DNA from: Uloborus plumipes
Taxonomy: Eukaryota; Arthropoda; Arachnida; Araneae; Uloboridae
Assembly (NCBI GenBank): GCA_038373865.1
Contig: JAXGGA010003042.1
Coordinates: forward strand, 45,901 to 109,900
Reading direction: 5' to 3'
DNA: 64,000 nt
Shown here: positions 11,542 to 24,456 of the stretch, piece by piece
Position numbering within the stretch: position 1 is the stretch's first letter
Layout of the letters: each line of letters starts with the position of its first letter
The notes under the pieces: generated by a model
What the model was told of the DNA's origin: nothing
Database searches by the model: none
The model's input: only the letters and a program-made list of their open reading frames with translations
Position numbers and translations under genes: made by a program

Positions 11542-13253
11542 TACCAAATATTGGTGTTTTTCTGAAAAAATCTTTGCGCCATGCTGAGAAACATGGAGTA
11601 AAATTCCCCAAGAAGACATTTTCTAATATCCATACTAAAACGTATACATAGCTTTTTTTTGCATAAATAAGTGCAACTGAAAGTTCATGGCTTTTATGCT
11701 TATGCTAAGCATAAAAGAGCTATTTTCTGGGTGACGTCGCCTTCATTTTTTGCTTCCAGAAAATTATTTACTAGAATTTCGAAGCCACTTACCATACTTC
11801 CATCACAACTTTCATCGCAAAAAGGTTTCAACTACACTCCATCATTTGCTCGACAAATTTCTGCCATGGGATTAAAATTATTCTTTTCATCCGAAACGAC
11901 AGTTTTAAGTTTTACGCTCTCTTCAAAAAAACTTAACAATATCGGTGACAATGATGAATTTTAGTCATCTTTTTATTTCTGAAGACAGAAAGCAATACCG
12001 ATGCTTATAATCTCCATTTTTTGTCTTTAGAAAATACCGTTTCATACATCAATCACAATTCAATTTAAAGCAACTTATATGCGAAATCTGGAAAATCCAA
12101 GAAACATAAGACATCCTACTTAAAATCTTCTGGTAATAAACTTCAAAATTAAGTACATTTTCTAACAAGGTAGCGCCAAAATAATGAATGTTTTTTTTTT
12201 TTTTTTTTTTTGTAAAAGAGTTAATATTTTTCGATTCATTCTTGGGTATTAAATGTAAAAAGAAAAAACTTTTCTCACTTCTAAAACGGTTTTTCTACAT
12301 TACGGAATGTAATGCACACAAAAGACCAGAGAAAAGATAGTCAACGCAGCTCTAGCATGAATAGCTCGGTGTAACCATGGTTCTTTTTAGCTCAATGACA
12401 TTTATTTTTAACTGTCCCTGTGTTCAGTTTATTTTTTTTTTATTACAATGTATTTAAGTATAAGCTTTTTTTAAAAAGCTTCAACACTGAAAATAAAATA
12501 TGAAAACTCGCACGAAAGGCAAATGAACTCGTTCTGATGGCTTTTCTTCCTAATCCCTTTAAAACAGTTGATCCGTTGACTCTGATAAGTATAATAAGTT
12601 GTGTTGCAAAGTCTTTAGGGCAATGACGGACTAAGCCCCACATTCTTTTGGGATCTGGCTCATTTAATCGACAATTATAGGCATTAGTACACTCAAAAAT
12701 TGCAGTACTATTAAAAACCTCTAGTAAACTGGGATACAGGTTCTTCTTCAGTAACATTTACAGTTTTGCTTACGATTCTATAAATCCAGACTTCCAAAAA
12801 GGTTTCTAGTTACGATACAGCTTCTTCTTAAGTAATATTGACAACGTTACTTAAGAAAAAGCTGTGTCATTACTAAAAATCTTTATGAAAGTCCCGTTTC
12901 TAAGAGATTTTCTAGTAGAACAACAACTTTTTTTTACAGCAGCTATATACGCCATTAAGTTCATTACAAAAAGTCTAAGCTACCTTTATTTAATAACCAC
13001 CAAATGTCAAATCCCAAACCGTCATTGACTTTCAAGTTTGTTATTAGTTTATTACTGCGCAGAAAGTATCAAATAAGTCATGTTCATTTAAAACTTGATG
13101 TAAAATGTCCTTGTAACCACCTGTTACATATAAGCAAGTTATCAATTTATGCTTAAAATTATTTTTAATATATCTAAAGTAATGCCACCTACTGAATTTT
13201 GTTCGAATTCGTTGAAGTTCAAAATCATCTTTAGCTCCTTTATAGTAGTAGTA
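11542..13253. other. no gene seen; one hairpin
   Basis: AT-rich, with a long T run at about 12190-12211. At about 12808-12876 an imperfect hairpin pairs ATACAGCTTCTTCTTAAGTA with its near complement downstream, and a related phrase occurs upstream at about 12730-12765. Open frames at 11671-11964 and 12443-12757 show no recognisable domain. Confidence 0.4.
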
Positions 13254-14121
13254 CAGTCAATTCTCGATAACTCGAATTCGAAGGGACCGAAAAAAAACTT
13301 CGACTTATCGGAAGTTCGACTTATCATTAGTTTCGATTTCCAACATTTTAATAATAAAAACTTGGACTATTCAATTAATCTATAGATAACTGACAAGTTT
13401 AATTAGTTAAAATGTACACTATTTGAATTAAAATGTTAAAAAAAAGAAAAAGAAATCCTTCTTTTGAGACATGTTTCATTTTTGTGGTACAATCCGTCAT
13501 TTTAAGCTGCTTGAGCAGTTTTGTAATTTAAACAACGGTAAATATTTCACATATCGTGTCATTCGCTTTTTCACATATTGTTCTTCCTTGGCAAGAGATT
13601 CATTTTCTTCCATGGTTTGTGTGTTCTCTTAGTTGCAAACCTCAGTGTTTTAATCACATTTCTTAAATTCACATTAAAGACATTTTCTTTATCAACTGCT
13701 TTAAAAGTTATTTGTTTTAAATTTAATAATCACTATGCCACTGTCACGATTAATTGAGGATTGAAGACGCAAAACTTTTAGCAATCAAATTCCTTACGGA
13801 CGCAATAAGTGCAAATAATATAGCAAGAGCCACTATGCATCTGTAAGGATTCCGATTTTCCCCCGAATGAACCCCCCCCCCCCACACACACACACAAGAG
13901 AAAAATAAATAAAATTTCATGCTCTCACTTGAATTTTTTTCTGCTTTTTAACTATTAAATGTTTAGTCACTTCAAAAAAAAACTTCGAGTTAAGAGAAGT
14001 AAACTTCGAGGTATTGAGGAAAATTTACATAGAATCAAGATAAAGGGATCGGGACCGAATAAGAAATTCGAGTTATAGTAATATTCGAGTTATCGGACTT
14101 CGAGTTATTGCGAATTGACTG
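13254..14121. mobile_element. Tigger/pogo-like non-autonomous element (868 bp)
   Basis: The left end CAGTCAATTCTCGATAACTC and the inverted right end CAGTCAATTCGCAATAACTC match closely and are flanked by TA at 13252-13253 and 14122-14123. Both subterminal regions repeat phrases of the form TTCGA(G/C)TTAT and GGGACCGAA several times. These features are typical of Tigger/pogo ends (family knowledge). The interior is non-coding, with a C run plus CA repeat at 13872-13899. Confidence 0.75.
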
Positions 14122-15547
14122 TATTACAGTTTGCACAAGCATCCTTTAATAATTCACTAAATATAAGTATTCGTAATTCAAGTAGTATTGAGTTATTGCT
14201 TTTGTACTGGAGAATATCGAAAAAATAAGACTAATTAATTCTGGTCCCTTAACACAAAGCATTTATGAAAATAAAATGGAGTAATCGGAACTCAGACCTG
14301 ACCTTTATACAGTTCCGAGCTTCTTTGCTATCCAATCAACTAAAAGCTGTGCCTTCCTCCCGTTATTATTTCATTTTTATTATTTCTTTTACTTTCTGTT
14401 TTTGGGCTATTTTCTCTAATGACGCAAGTGTTTAGATAGCTTCCTGACTTACTCAAATGCTAGGAATCGAGATCTTTCAAGAAGTTAAACTGACCATCAT
14501 GCTCTTAAGAGCTAAGTGCTCTTTTTCTGCCTCGCTGGATAATCGGAGGATCACCACTTTTAAAACGATGGGGAAAAAAGAAGAGAATTATAATCTAGAT
14601 AAATTTGATAATAGAGATAAATTTTGATTCCTAACCTAATCGGGGTTTTTTATTCTTATTTGAACCGAACACCGGAACCACAAAAGATACAAACTCAAAA
14701 TTGAAAACCTCGCTGCATCAAGAATATAGCTCTGCTTTCAAAAACCTAAGGAATCCAAAAAAAAAGGGGTTTTTTATTAATTTTTGAAGATTTTTTCTTT
14801 ATATTCAATATTGCGTTTGAATTTGACATTACAAAACGAATTTCAGTAGTATTTTAGTAAAATATAATATTGACCATGCATAATTATAATTACACATAAG
14901 CAACATTATTTCTTGCGTATTGGAGATGCCATTTTTTTGCTTCAAATAAATATCGTACATAAAGTACAATACCAGCATAAATGCAAATTTTTCATTTTTT
15001 ATTTTATGGTGAAACTTTTCTGGTAGAATGTATTCCATATAATTCTGTTAGTTAATTTATGTTAAGGAGCCTCTATATTAAAATGAGCATTATCTTTATA
15101 ATCGAATGACAACCTATTTTTTTACCTCATACTTGTAATGAAAGTCATTATAAAACTTTATAAGTCAATTTTTTTTTTATTTGATCCAGCTGTTTTTTCA
15201 CAATTTAATTGAAGAAAAAAACCATCTCGTAATGATATAACGTTTGTTGATACTTTTGTATATGGTAATACCTAAACTACCGTGAGCACGACATATTGTG
15301 TTTTATATCAAAACATTAAATAACTCAACAATAAATACATCCCTTACGATCTGAAAAACATATTTTTAAAATTCCAGGAGATTTTTTTTCTCCCTTTTTT
15401 GCGCGATGCTTAATATAAGTTGAAACGCAAAGTGAAATTATGCTTTATTACTTTTAAAGACGTTTTTTCAGATTTTCAATGTATAAGATGCCAATGTTGA
15501 GATTAAGCAGTAAGTTACCTCCCTCAAGCAGAACGCTTTATTACGAT
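14122..15547. other. no gene seen
   Basis: AT-rich sequence. The minus-strand open frame at 14829-15038 is low-complexity and unrecognised. Confidence 0.45.
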
Positions 15548-15915
15548 AGCCCGGTTGGGTAATCCGGATACTGTTTCGTCCTAGTAATGGACTCATCAGT
15601 CTGAAATAGACAGTGATCGAATTGGAGGCTGATGGCACCTTATTGAAGCTGAAAGTGCAGTAAACACTATATAACCTGACTTTCGGTTTATAACATGTGC
15701 CAACACACAAAGCCTTGGCCCTACCTTAAGGGCGGTAACTACTACGAAATAATAAAACTTTGCCTTTAATTGATGAGCCGAATTGAACCAATGCTGCTGA
15801 CTCTCGCTACTGTGAGAAATGTATTTTCGCTAGTAGTTTTTTGACACTCAGTTCCCATAAAATGACATCTACCTCCAGATCGGGACTGTCTATTTCATAC
15901 TGAAAAGTCCATAAC
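15548..15915. repeat. dispersed repeat with TTTCGTCCT motif, copy 1
   Basis: A block at about 15572-15665 reads TTTCGTCCTAGTAATGGACT, then CATCAGTCTG, ATAGAC and, further on, GTGCAGTA in the same order as a block at 22304-22400. A partly inverted echo (GGGACTGTCTATTTCATACT) lies at about 15885-15906. Sequence this constrained outside any ORF suggests an interspersed family, possibly SINE-like, but no A or B box was found. Confidence 0.5.
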
Positions 15916-18900
15916 AATGACAAAACAATAGTCTTTGGATGGCATAACAAATGTGTCAGCATATAAGTTATAGAGAGATTAAAATTATCTTTTCAGGTAA
16001 AATTTGTTGTTTTAAATTGCAACACAAAGCAAAGAAAAATTCCCCATAAAATTCAAGTTAACGCTCTTGAAATAACATGAAATATAAATTATAGTTTTTA
16101 ATTAAAAGCAATACTAAATTGCACTTTTTTTTCTAATTCAACAGCAACGGAAATATATCCTGAGAATATAAGAAAGCCGCAGTGTAAAAACAAATAAAAT
16201 TTTCCTTTAATTCACTTGTGATAAATATTTTTGAGCGATTTTAAAGAGTATAAATAAAAGAAATTTTCCTCTTTAAAAATTTTACTTCGCCGTACGCAAA
16301 CAACTAGGTGTCAGAGGACTTTCTTTTGGGGCTAAGCGTAAATGAAAAAAATTTCAATAGCAGATTTTGATCGTGCTTGGGAAACGTTATCTTTATCGTC
16401 TATGAATAGATTCTTTTTACTCGTATCATATTTATCTTCTGATGTTTGAATATTTCAATATTCAAAGTGAGAACTTGAGTGACGCATACCTCCTTAAAGT
16501 GTTCGCTTTCACCTACAAATGCCTATTCTCCATAGATTTTTAAAACCTTTTGATCTCTTCTTGTGTTCGAAATGGATTTTTAAAAGGTTTCATGCTCTCA
16601 AAAGTCAAACGGTAACAATACTTCTTTCGCGTACTCTGTTTTCGGTAAATATTTTATTTGTTGACAAATAGAACACGTGGGGACGGGTTCTGGGGAGATT
16701 ATATTTTTAAAGAAATAGGTAGATAGATTCTTTTTCCTTTTTAAAGGAAAGAGATGATTAACAAAGCTGCACGAAAAATAGTTTTTCAAACAGCATTGGG
16801 GAAAAAACAAGGAATCTAAGCTGCTTTAATACATTCTTACGTGTGTTCCTTTTCCTTGTCTTTCACAATCAATTTCCATTTTTTACCGAAACAAACTCCC
16901 ACTTAGCGAGAAACAAATTATAAGTTTATAGCTAAATATGCATTTTAGTGCTTTTGTAGTGAAAGATAAATAAACGTAAGTTCATAAATTAGAAAATTTA
17001 TTTACTTCAATTGTTGTTCAACTAATATAGTGTTAGTAAATATAGTTGAATCAATAAATTAACATTCTGTTAGTTTTGAAACTGCAGCTTTTGGCTTCAA
17101 TTTTATTAAACACTATTTATTGTATCTGCAAGGAAGGTCTTACGTTTTTTTTTATCAGGTAAAGTTTTTTTTTTTCTTTTTTCAAGAAATCGACTGAATA
17201 TCAAAAGCACCTGGGGTATGGAAATGGTCTATGGATTAATAAGAGACAATTGCGTAACTTACGACCTAGTCATCACAAAAGATGCCAGCAACTGAAAGTA
17301 GTTTAAAAACCTAATCATCGCTCAAAAAGTATTGAAAATATGAATAGACGCGTACCTTCTTACTCAATTAGTTAATAATTCTGTGGTTTCGTTTCCAAAG
17401 TGAAATAAAGAGATGATAATCTACATTAATTAATAACTGGTACTGATTGCGCAGAATATAAGAAATTTTAGGGCAGGCGGGAGAAGATGGGGAAGCATAT
17501 TCTTAACCCCTTAAAAAAAATAAGTAAAAATAAACAAATCAAAAACTTTTCAATTACGTTTTGTTCGTTTGACCATCAAACTACACTTCTACACAGAGAA
17601 TCTTGAAAACTTCTTACATTACATACAAGCTGAACAGAAATTTATTTTCCCCACCATGCCCAATGTGTTATTACTATGGCTACTACCAACTAATGAAGTT
17701 CGTATAGTTTCCGCCCGGTAGTATCGCTTTAACAAGAGTTCCCCACCTTCCTTATTTTCCCCAGCTGAAAGTACTACATTTGAGTACAGCGCAGATTTAA
17801 TTCATCTTCTTAGTACTAAAACTTGTGTTAATATGTGTGCAATCATAGGCGTGAAAATAGTATCCCGTACTTTGCGTCGAACTTCAATACCTTACAATTT
17901 CAGGGTCATTAGACTCATGGCAAAACACCCATTTCATGAAAAAGTAAATGAAATAAAGAAATAAATGTCATGTAAATGAGATGTACAATATACTAAAATT
18001 ATAGTGAAGTGAAAGAAAAATTGCTCATTGGGAAACATTGACAGAACAAAACAAACAAGAAATAACTAACATATTCGCATACATAGAAGTGTTTTAAAAA
18101 AGGAAAATGAATAATAATTTTTAAAGAGAAGAACATAGTGTTTTAGGATGCCCGAAATAGGAAGATCAACTATACAAGAACAAAAACTACTCAATACTTC
18201 TGTTAAACTAAATGTGCTCTCCAGCCATTCCTTAATAGTAACTAGTATAATAACTAGTACGGCAGTCTCACACAAAGATAATACTGTAGTCCACTATACG
18301 CAACCTTTAGCGTGAGGCCTTTAGGTTTTCCTTGGAATAGGAGATCTACGCACGAATTGCGGACTTAACCTATGTCTCTGTCATTTTTCCTCTTTCAACA
18401 CATAAAAAGAAGCAAATAAATCTTTCCCCCACAAGCATATAACTTCTTTACTAGTGAACGACCCTGTGGCAGCAGTTTATCCACCCCATCGGCACTGCTT
18501 TCGAAACACTGACTCACACGGTCGCACTATTTTGCATTCTCAGAGACCACTTAAGATGACTGGGGTCCCAGCAGAAAAATTCTCGGCAATTATGATCAAA
18601 AAACAATGTAACTGTTAATCATTTTTCGAAGGTCACCAAGCCCATGCACGTTTATCTCGGCTGACAGACTGACTCGTTCCTCTTCCAGTGTTTTTGATTT
18701 GCAATAAAATATATAATGCACAGGCACACGTAATGAAGTATTTCCATCTAAGAGAATATTTTGGATCAACGGAAATTACTTTTTTGAGTTTCCAATATAA
18801 AATCAATAGTTCCATTCTTAAAAAATGTCTTCAAGTTTATCTAATGCCAAAAACGAAAGAGAGTGAAAAAAAAGACTTTTGTAACAATCACATAATGTAT

Positions 18901-20540
18901 TTTCTTGCTCCGTATTTCAGTCTCATTCCTTACATGTGTTTGAATGGGAACGGGCTAGCTTTAAATCTTCGAAAATGAATGAAGAAAACAACAATGTAAA
19001 TGCATCACATCACATTGTAGCTATCAGCTCAGAAATATGACTCTAACATTTCATTCCAATTTTTTTCTTTCGCTGCCTAGCTTAAATATTTATTCCTATA
19101 CGGGGTCAAAAAAATAATAAAAACGCTTCATAGAGTTTTCTATGTAGGGCGAAAAAAAATTTAAACCGCTGGCTAAGTTGAGAATAGTTTTATCAGATTT
19201 TTCGTGAAAGAAAATGTGTTCGTTATTCTCATGCAACATTAGGGATGATAGATTTACTCTCGTCTGCCAAGGAAAGGAGTGCCGTGGAGTTCGAACGCCT
19301 CCTTTTGCATGACGGAAGGCAGAAGATCATTTTCTTTTAGAGTCGCGTAACAAATGATTATCGGCAAAGAAAATGGAAGGGCGGTATGATTAAAAAGTTT
19401 CCCCATCTTTCATTAATTCAATCGTGGTTTAAGAATCTGGAAGTTAATGGTTCGGGATTGAACAAAGCTGATATTTCTTTTAAATTTAAAGTAGTTTGTA
19501 ATGTTTAGAGTATATTACTCCAGACAGGTGTTGACTTATTTAAAATTATGTAAAATGAATAAAAAGCTACAATATATATATATGTTGCTCAATCAATTTA
19601 CTCGGATATTTTTCGGACATTTTTGTACATATATTTACCCCTTATTCGGGGAATTTTAATATTTGGCTTTAATTTTCTTTCATTTGAGCAAGGAGAACAA
19701 TTGTGCTATGCGTCGTTTAACACATCAATTGCGAGCAAGAATCGTGGAGCTTTAACTTCAAATGATTGAACTTTACTAAGCCACTTTATACTGCCAAAAG
19801 CTATTAAATTAACAGTTCTAGCTGTAATTTTTCATAACAAACTTTTCATTGCGTAAATTTTCCTTAAACCGTCAAATATGATGAATAACGAACCATTTAT
19901 CTTCTAGTCTTCCAACTTGCATACAGATTGTGTAAGCGTGTGAAAACCTGTGTTCAAATATTGATTTATTTAACATAATTTACCGTTCAAGAAATATATA
20001 GATGTATGCATATTAATTTTGTTATACAAAATGTCCGTTAGGATTGTTCATATAACGCGTTACGCAACTCAAGTATAACAATGTAATAATTAAAGATGAA
20101 CCTACTAAGCTAGAGCGCTACGATTCTAGCTCATAATCGAAGCCTTAATCAACGCATTGTCGTAATTACACAAAGATCCTTTCCACCCCATTAAACGAGG
20201 TAACGCAGCGAAGATGCGTTTGAACAATTATAGCATCTTAATCTTAGCGAAAGCCTTGGGACGACACAGAATAAAGCACAATTATCCTCAAAATTAAAAT
20301 TTATGGAGAACGCGCTATCACCTAGCCAAAAGAACTGACACGGTGAGAGTTCTTAATTAAGTTTCGGTCCACCATCAAATTCCGTAGCTGCTGTAGACAC
20401 GTAGAGCATGCTGTAGCCATACTAGCGAAATTCTGTCAAGTTTCTAGACCGAAGGCTTAGCTCCAGGAGGGAAAAGCGATGTGAACAATCACTTGTGTAA
20501 ACAAGGAGGATATGCAGTGGTATTATCTGGGAAGGTGAAC
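15916..20540. other. long AT-rich stretch without recognised genes
   Basis: About 4.6 kb. Open frames at 16598-16810, 18066-18275, 18633-18815 and 18688-18978 show no domain. A weak, imperfect pair of GGGG-type ends at about 17472-17508 and 17729-17765 (GATGGGGAAG versus GGTGGGGAAC after inversion) may mark an old MITE. A short AT microsatellite lies at about 19570-19583. Confidence 0.4.
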
Positions 20541-21410
20541 GGATCACACTAAAGTAGTGTGGAGCTATATGCTCCCACTTAATCTCTGAGGAGAAATAAA
20601 TCTGCACGGAACATTGATTGTTTATAGGTTATAAGATCAAAGTGGCAGATCTGCGTAAATAATGTTTTGCAGGGTATTCTTTACTTACGCGATTCGAGCG
20701 AAGATGAATAGTTAATGGAGTGTCTATAGATTGATTAGGTAAACATCAAATGAGAGACTGAAGGTATCAGAATTTTAATATAAATTGTGTAAGTGTGCTG
20801 GTTATTTAACAACTAGAATTTGAAATAGTTCTTTGAATGTGAGTGTATGTATTTTTATAATATGTTGCTTTCCAGAAACTATATCGAAGTCATGATAATT
20901 TAATTACCTGTTTCTAGTTTTACGGAATTCCTACTAATGAGCATTGGAAAATACGGAATTGAAATTTTAACGGATTCTTTAACTTTTCGTTTTTAATTTT
21001 AACGGAATTTTAAAACGGATTACACTAAAGTAGTGTGGGGCTATATGCTTCCACTTAATCTCTCAGGAGAAATAAATCTACACGGAGCATTGATTGTTTA
21101 TAGGTTATAAGATCAAAGTGGCAGACATGCGTAAATAATGTTTTGCTAAGTTTTGCTGGGTTATTCTTTGCTTACGCGATTCGAGAGAAGAGGAATAGTT
21201 AATGGAAGTGTCTATAGATTGATTAGGTAAACATCAAATGAGAGACTGAAGGTATCAGTTTTAATATAAGTTGAATAAGTGTGCTGGTTATTTATCAGCT
21301 AGTGTTAGAATTTGAAACAGTTGAGTTTGTTAAGAAAGATTTTGAAAGGTGAATCTGAGTGTACGTATTGCAAATATGTTGCTTTCCAAAAGCTATACAG
21401 ATGGCTTTGG
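20541..21410 (+). repeat. direct local duplication of about 350-390 bp
   Basis: The segment at 20541-20888 (starting GGATCACACTAAAGTAGTGT) recurs at about 21016-21410 with modest divergence and small indels, separated by about 130 bp. Shared landmarks include ATTGATTGTTTATAGGTTAT and TGTCTATAGATTGATTAGG. The copies are in the same orientation, which suggests tandem duplication followed by drift. No coding content. Confidence 0.8.
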
Positions 21411-22128
21411 TAATTTAATTACATGTTTATGTTTATGAAAAACACAGAAATAAAATTTTACTTGATTCAAATCATTTTAAAAAACAAATATTTTTTCGCT
21501 CTCTTTTTTTTTATACTTTTATTTATTTATTTCAGTACTTGAGGTACGATAGTAAAAATATTTGTGTTATTTTGTTCTCACTTTTAAATGCATAATTTAG
21601 GTCTCAAAACTTCTTTAATCCCACATCAACCTAAATTTCATTTACACAAAACTGTTATTAATAATGAAATAGGTAAAAAAGAAAATAAGACAAAACTAAA
21701 ATTGACAATGTGATGAAAATATTTTAAGGTCTAACTCCTAAATATAAAGGAAAACAGTCAAAATTATTCCGTTTTTGACACACACAGTACTAACTCACAA
21801 AAACAAGAAAATTATTTTTCTTCTTAATAATCTATTTTATTTTATGAGTTTTTGACTCTGAAACCTGTTTTTAAAAAAAAATGTTAATCGATATTTCATA
21901 TCTTCGTTAATAAGAATTTCTGTACAGTATTCATTACCTTTATAGTATTCTATTTTAAGGCAAGGCCGTCTTCCTCAAACTATTTAAGATTTCAAGAATA
22001 TTGGCAGCTAGTTGTTTTGAAAAAATATTTTTTTTTCTTAGAAAAAAAATTGATAATGAACAGAAGTTCACACTTAAGTCTCATTAGCATAGTAAATATG
22101 CAGCAACAAGTTTCTAAAACTTACAGCG
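21411..22128. other. no gene seen
   Basis: AT-rich sequence with nothing recognised on either strand. Confidence 0.5.
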
Positions 22129-22230
22129 GACCATTTTAAAAATTGTAATTTAAACGACCATCACTGATCAGCGGGACCATTTTAAAAATTGTAATTTAAA
22201 CGACCATCATTGATCAGCGGGACCATTGCA
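22129..22230 (+). repeat. 46-bp tandem repeat, two full units plus a partial
   Basis: Units start with GACCATT at 22129, 22175 and 22221, ending GATCAGCGG. The first two differ at one base (CACTGATC versus CATTGATC). The third breaks off after GACCATT. Confidence 0.88.
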
Positions 22231-22303
22231 AGAACCATTCTACGCACATTATTTATCATAAGGAAATATACTTACAGTTCGATGATGACATCGTGTGACT
22301 GCA

Positions 22304-22400
22304 GTTTCGTCCTTGTTAGGAGCTCATCAGTCAGTAATAGACCGAGCTGAAGGTAGGCCTCTTAGCTTCGAGAAAATCGTCAGCAGACAATGCAGTAGAA
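22304..22400 (+). repeat. dispersed repeat with TTTCGTCCT motif, copy 2
   Basis: This copy reads TTTCGTCCTTGTTAGGAGCT, then CATCAGTCAG, ATAGAC and later ATGCAGTA in the same order as the block at 15572-15665. The middle part diverges. Confidence 0.5.
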
Positions 22401-22460
22401 GTTCCAACTTTCTCACCGAGAGTTCACCATTCGAGATTCGAAATCCTTAGCTTTCATAAC

Positions 22461-22774
22461 TGTCATAACATGTCTCATGTCACTCCATTTTGGCAAAACT
22501 TATGAGAATCAAAGTTTTACAATTACTGATCCATTCATCGTGTAATCAGTTATATGTATTTTTAAGATTGTGGACACATCGTTTAGATGGTCCCTTTCGT
22601 TGGTAGAAACTAATTTTCAAAATTAACGAAAAAGGAAGAAGAGACACAGAAATTAGGTCAACCTCTGAGGCGATTATGACGTGAGCCCCGACACAATACG
22701 ATAATCAGTTATATGTAAAACTTTGATTCTCATAAGTTTTGCCAAAATGGAGTGACATGAGACATGTTATGACA
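22461..22774. repeat. perfect 60-bp inverted repeat around a 194-bp spacer
   Basis: Positions 22461-22520 (starting TGTCATAACATGTCTCATGT) are an exact reverse complement of 22715-22774 by eye. A short direct repeat (TAATCAGTTATATGTA) lies inside the spacer at about 22542 and 22702. The exact match suggests a recent event, in contrast to the decayed elements nearby. Confidence 0.85.
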
Positions 22775-24456
22775 ATAACATAACGGGGAATGAGTATTTT
22801 TCTTCCATTTCTGTCACCACAATTACATCGCTGTTGTTTCCTGGTTTGGTAAATCTTTCATGAGTAAAGCAATTTCTAATTGTCCCTTTCGAAGCAATCT
22901 CATAAAATTGTTAAGAAATGCTTGCCATCTAAATCTTTTGTTTTATTGGCTAAGGCATTTGCAACAAGATTTTAAGAGTCCTCCGTATTTTCAAGGACTC
23001 TTGAATAGCGTTTCCTTTCTATGATATGCTTTCATGGTTCGGATAATTCTTTAAAGGGTGGGGGAGGCAAATACTTTTTTCTTGCCGTATTTCTCAAAAT
23101 ATTTTTTAAGCAAAAACAAAAAAGAGGAAGAAGAGACTTTTTTTGCATTTTGTTGCTGATTTAAGGAAAATTAATTTCTTAAATTGATTACAACGAACGA
23201 AGTTTTGATTACTAAAAACGATGTTTTTTTAGTATACTTATACACAACCGGACGGGACTCGGCGATTCTAATAACATAAAATGACTGATACCATTCACCG
23301 TGATCACATAAAGCAGCATTCCCTGTACTTAGTTACCATTGCTTATTTATCCACGAAACGTTTTTCATCAATACAATAGTTTAGACATTATTTGATTACA
23401 AGTATAGATTTATTTTATTTTAGCAATTATAAATGGAGAAAAAGTACCTATTTTCAGAAGCGTAACGAATACTCCTGGTTTAAATTCAGCTTGTTGTTTA
23501 AGTTTTTCTGAGTAATTACTTTAGAGGAAATCCAGTTTTAAAACAGATTAGGCATTGAGATATAATTAAATTATTTTTATCTGAAGGTTGTTTTTCTATG
23601 AATAACCTCAACATTACTAATTATCACATCTGTCCAAAAGCTTATTAAGAGCAGTTTTCTTTGTAAGACTGTAAAGAGTATTCAATTATAAAAAGCAGAA
23701 ATTTACATTGAAATATTATTTATAAACTCGGAATTAATCAATTAAAGCAAAATAGAGATACCAAATAATCTAACTCGTGCATAAAATGGGTTATTTTCCC
23801 ATGGAAAAGGATTTTTCGTTTTAAATAATAAATTAAATTTTCTTAATTCTTCATTTCAATGATGATTAATTAAGCGTCTCCTAAATAAAAGTTATGTAAC
23901 ATTAAGCATGCAAATGAAAAGATTTATTTTCTTCTATTAATTTTAATTTTCTTGTTATTCGTTGCTGGTTTAATTTCTGTTTTGACTCAAAATTAAATTT
24001 AATTGAATATTCTCCACGCAATTAAAACAAACTTTTTTCATAAATGTTAATTTTGCACATAAATGTAAACAAATGAATGTTATCTCCTAATATATTCTTT
24101 GCATTAATTTTCTTAAGAACACCAGATTAAAATTAGAACATTTTTATCTTCCATTAACTTATTGTTCTCATTCGAGGAAAAGCAGAAGATCACTCCTACA
24201 CAATGTTGGTAAAGTCAAAAAATAGAGTACGCATTAAAAATTGTACAATTACTTTTTTTCCGCCAAATAAAAGTTTTGTGAAAAACGTTACATATTAAAC
24301 ACATTAAATGAAAATAACTATTAATTAATATCAGAATACTTCTTTGTTGAAACATCATATTTCTCAATTAGCATAAAAAAATTTTTGACGTTTCTGTAAA
24401 TGTCGTCGTAGTATTCTGTACAAACAACAAAAGCTAATTTTTCTAAAAAACAGTTA
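22775..24456. other. no gene seen
   Basis: AT-rich sequence with nothing recognised. Confidence 0.45.

Noticed and set aside
13149..13385. Overlapping frames on both strands near 13.2 kb
   Set aside because: They read through the left end of the Tigger-like element in both directions and have no domain.
22129..22230. Short CRISPR-like array
   Set aside because: The 46-bp units abut directly with no variable spacers, there are only two full units, and the host is eukaryotic.
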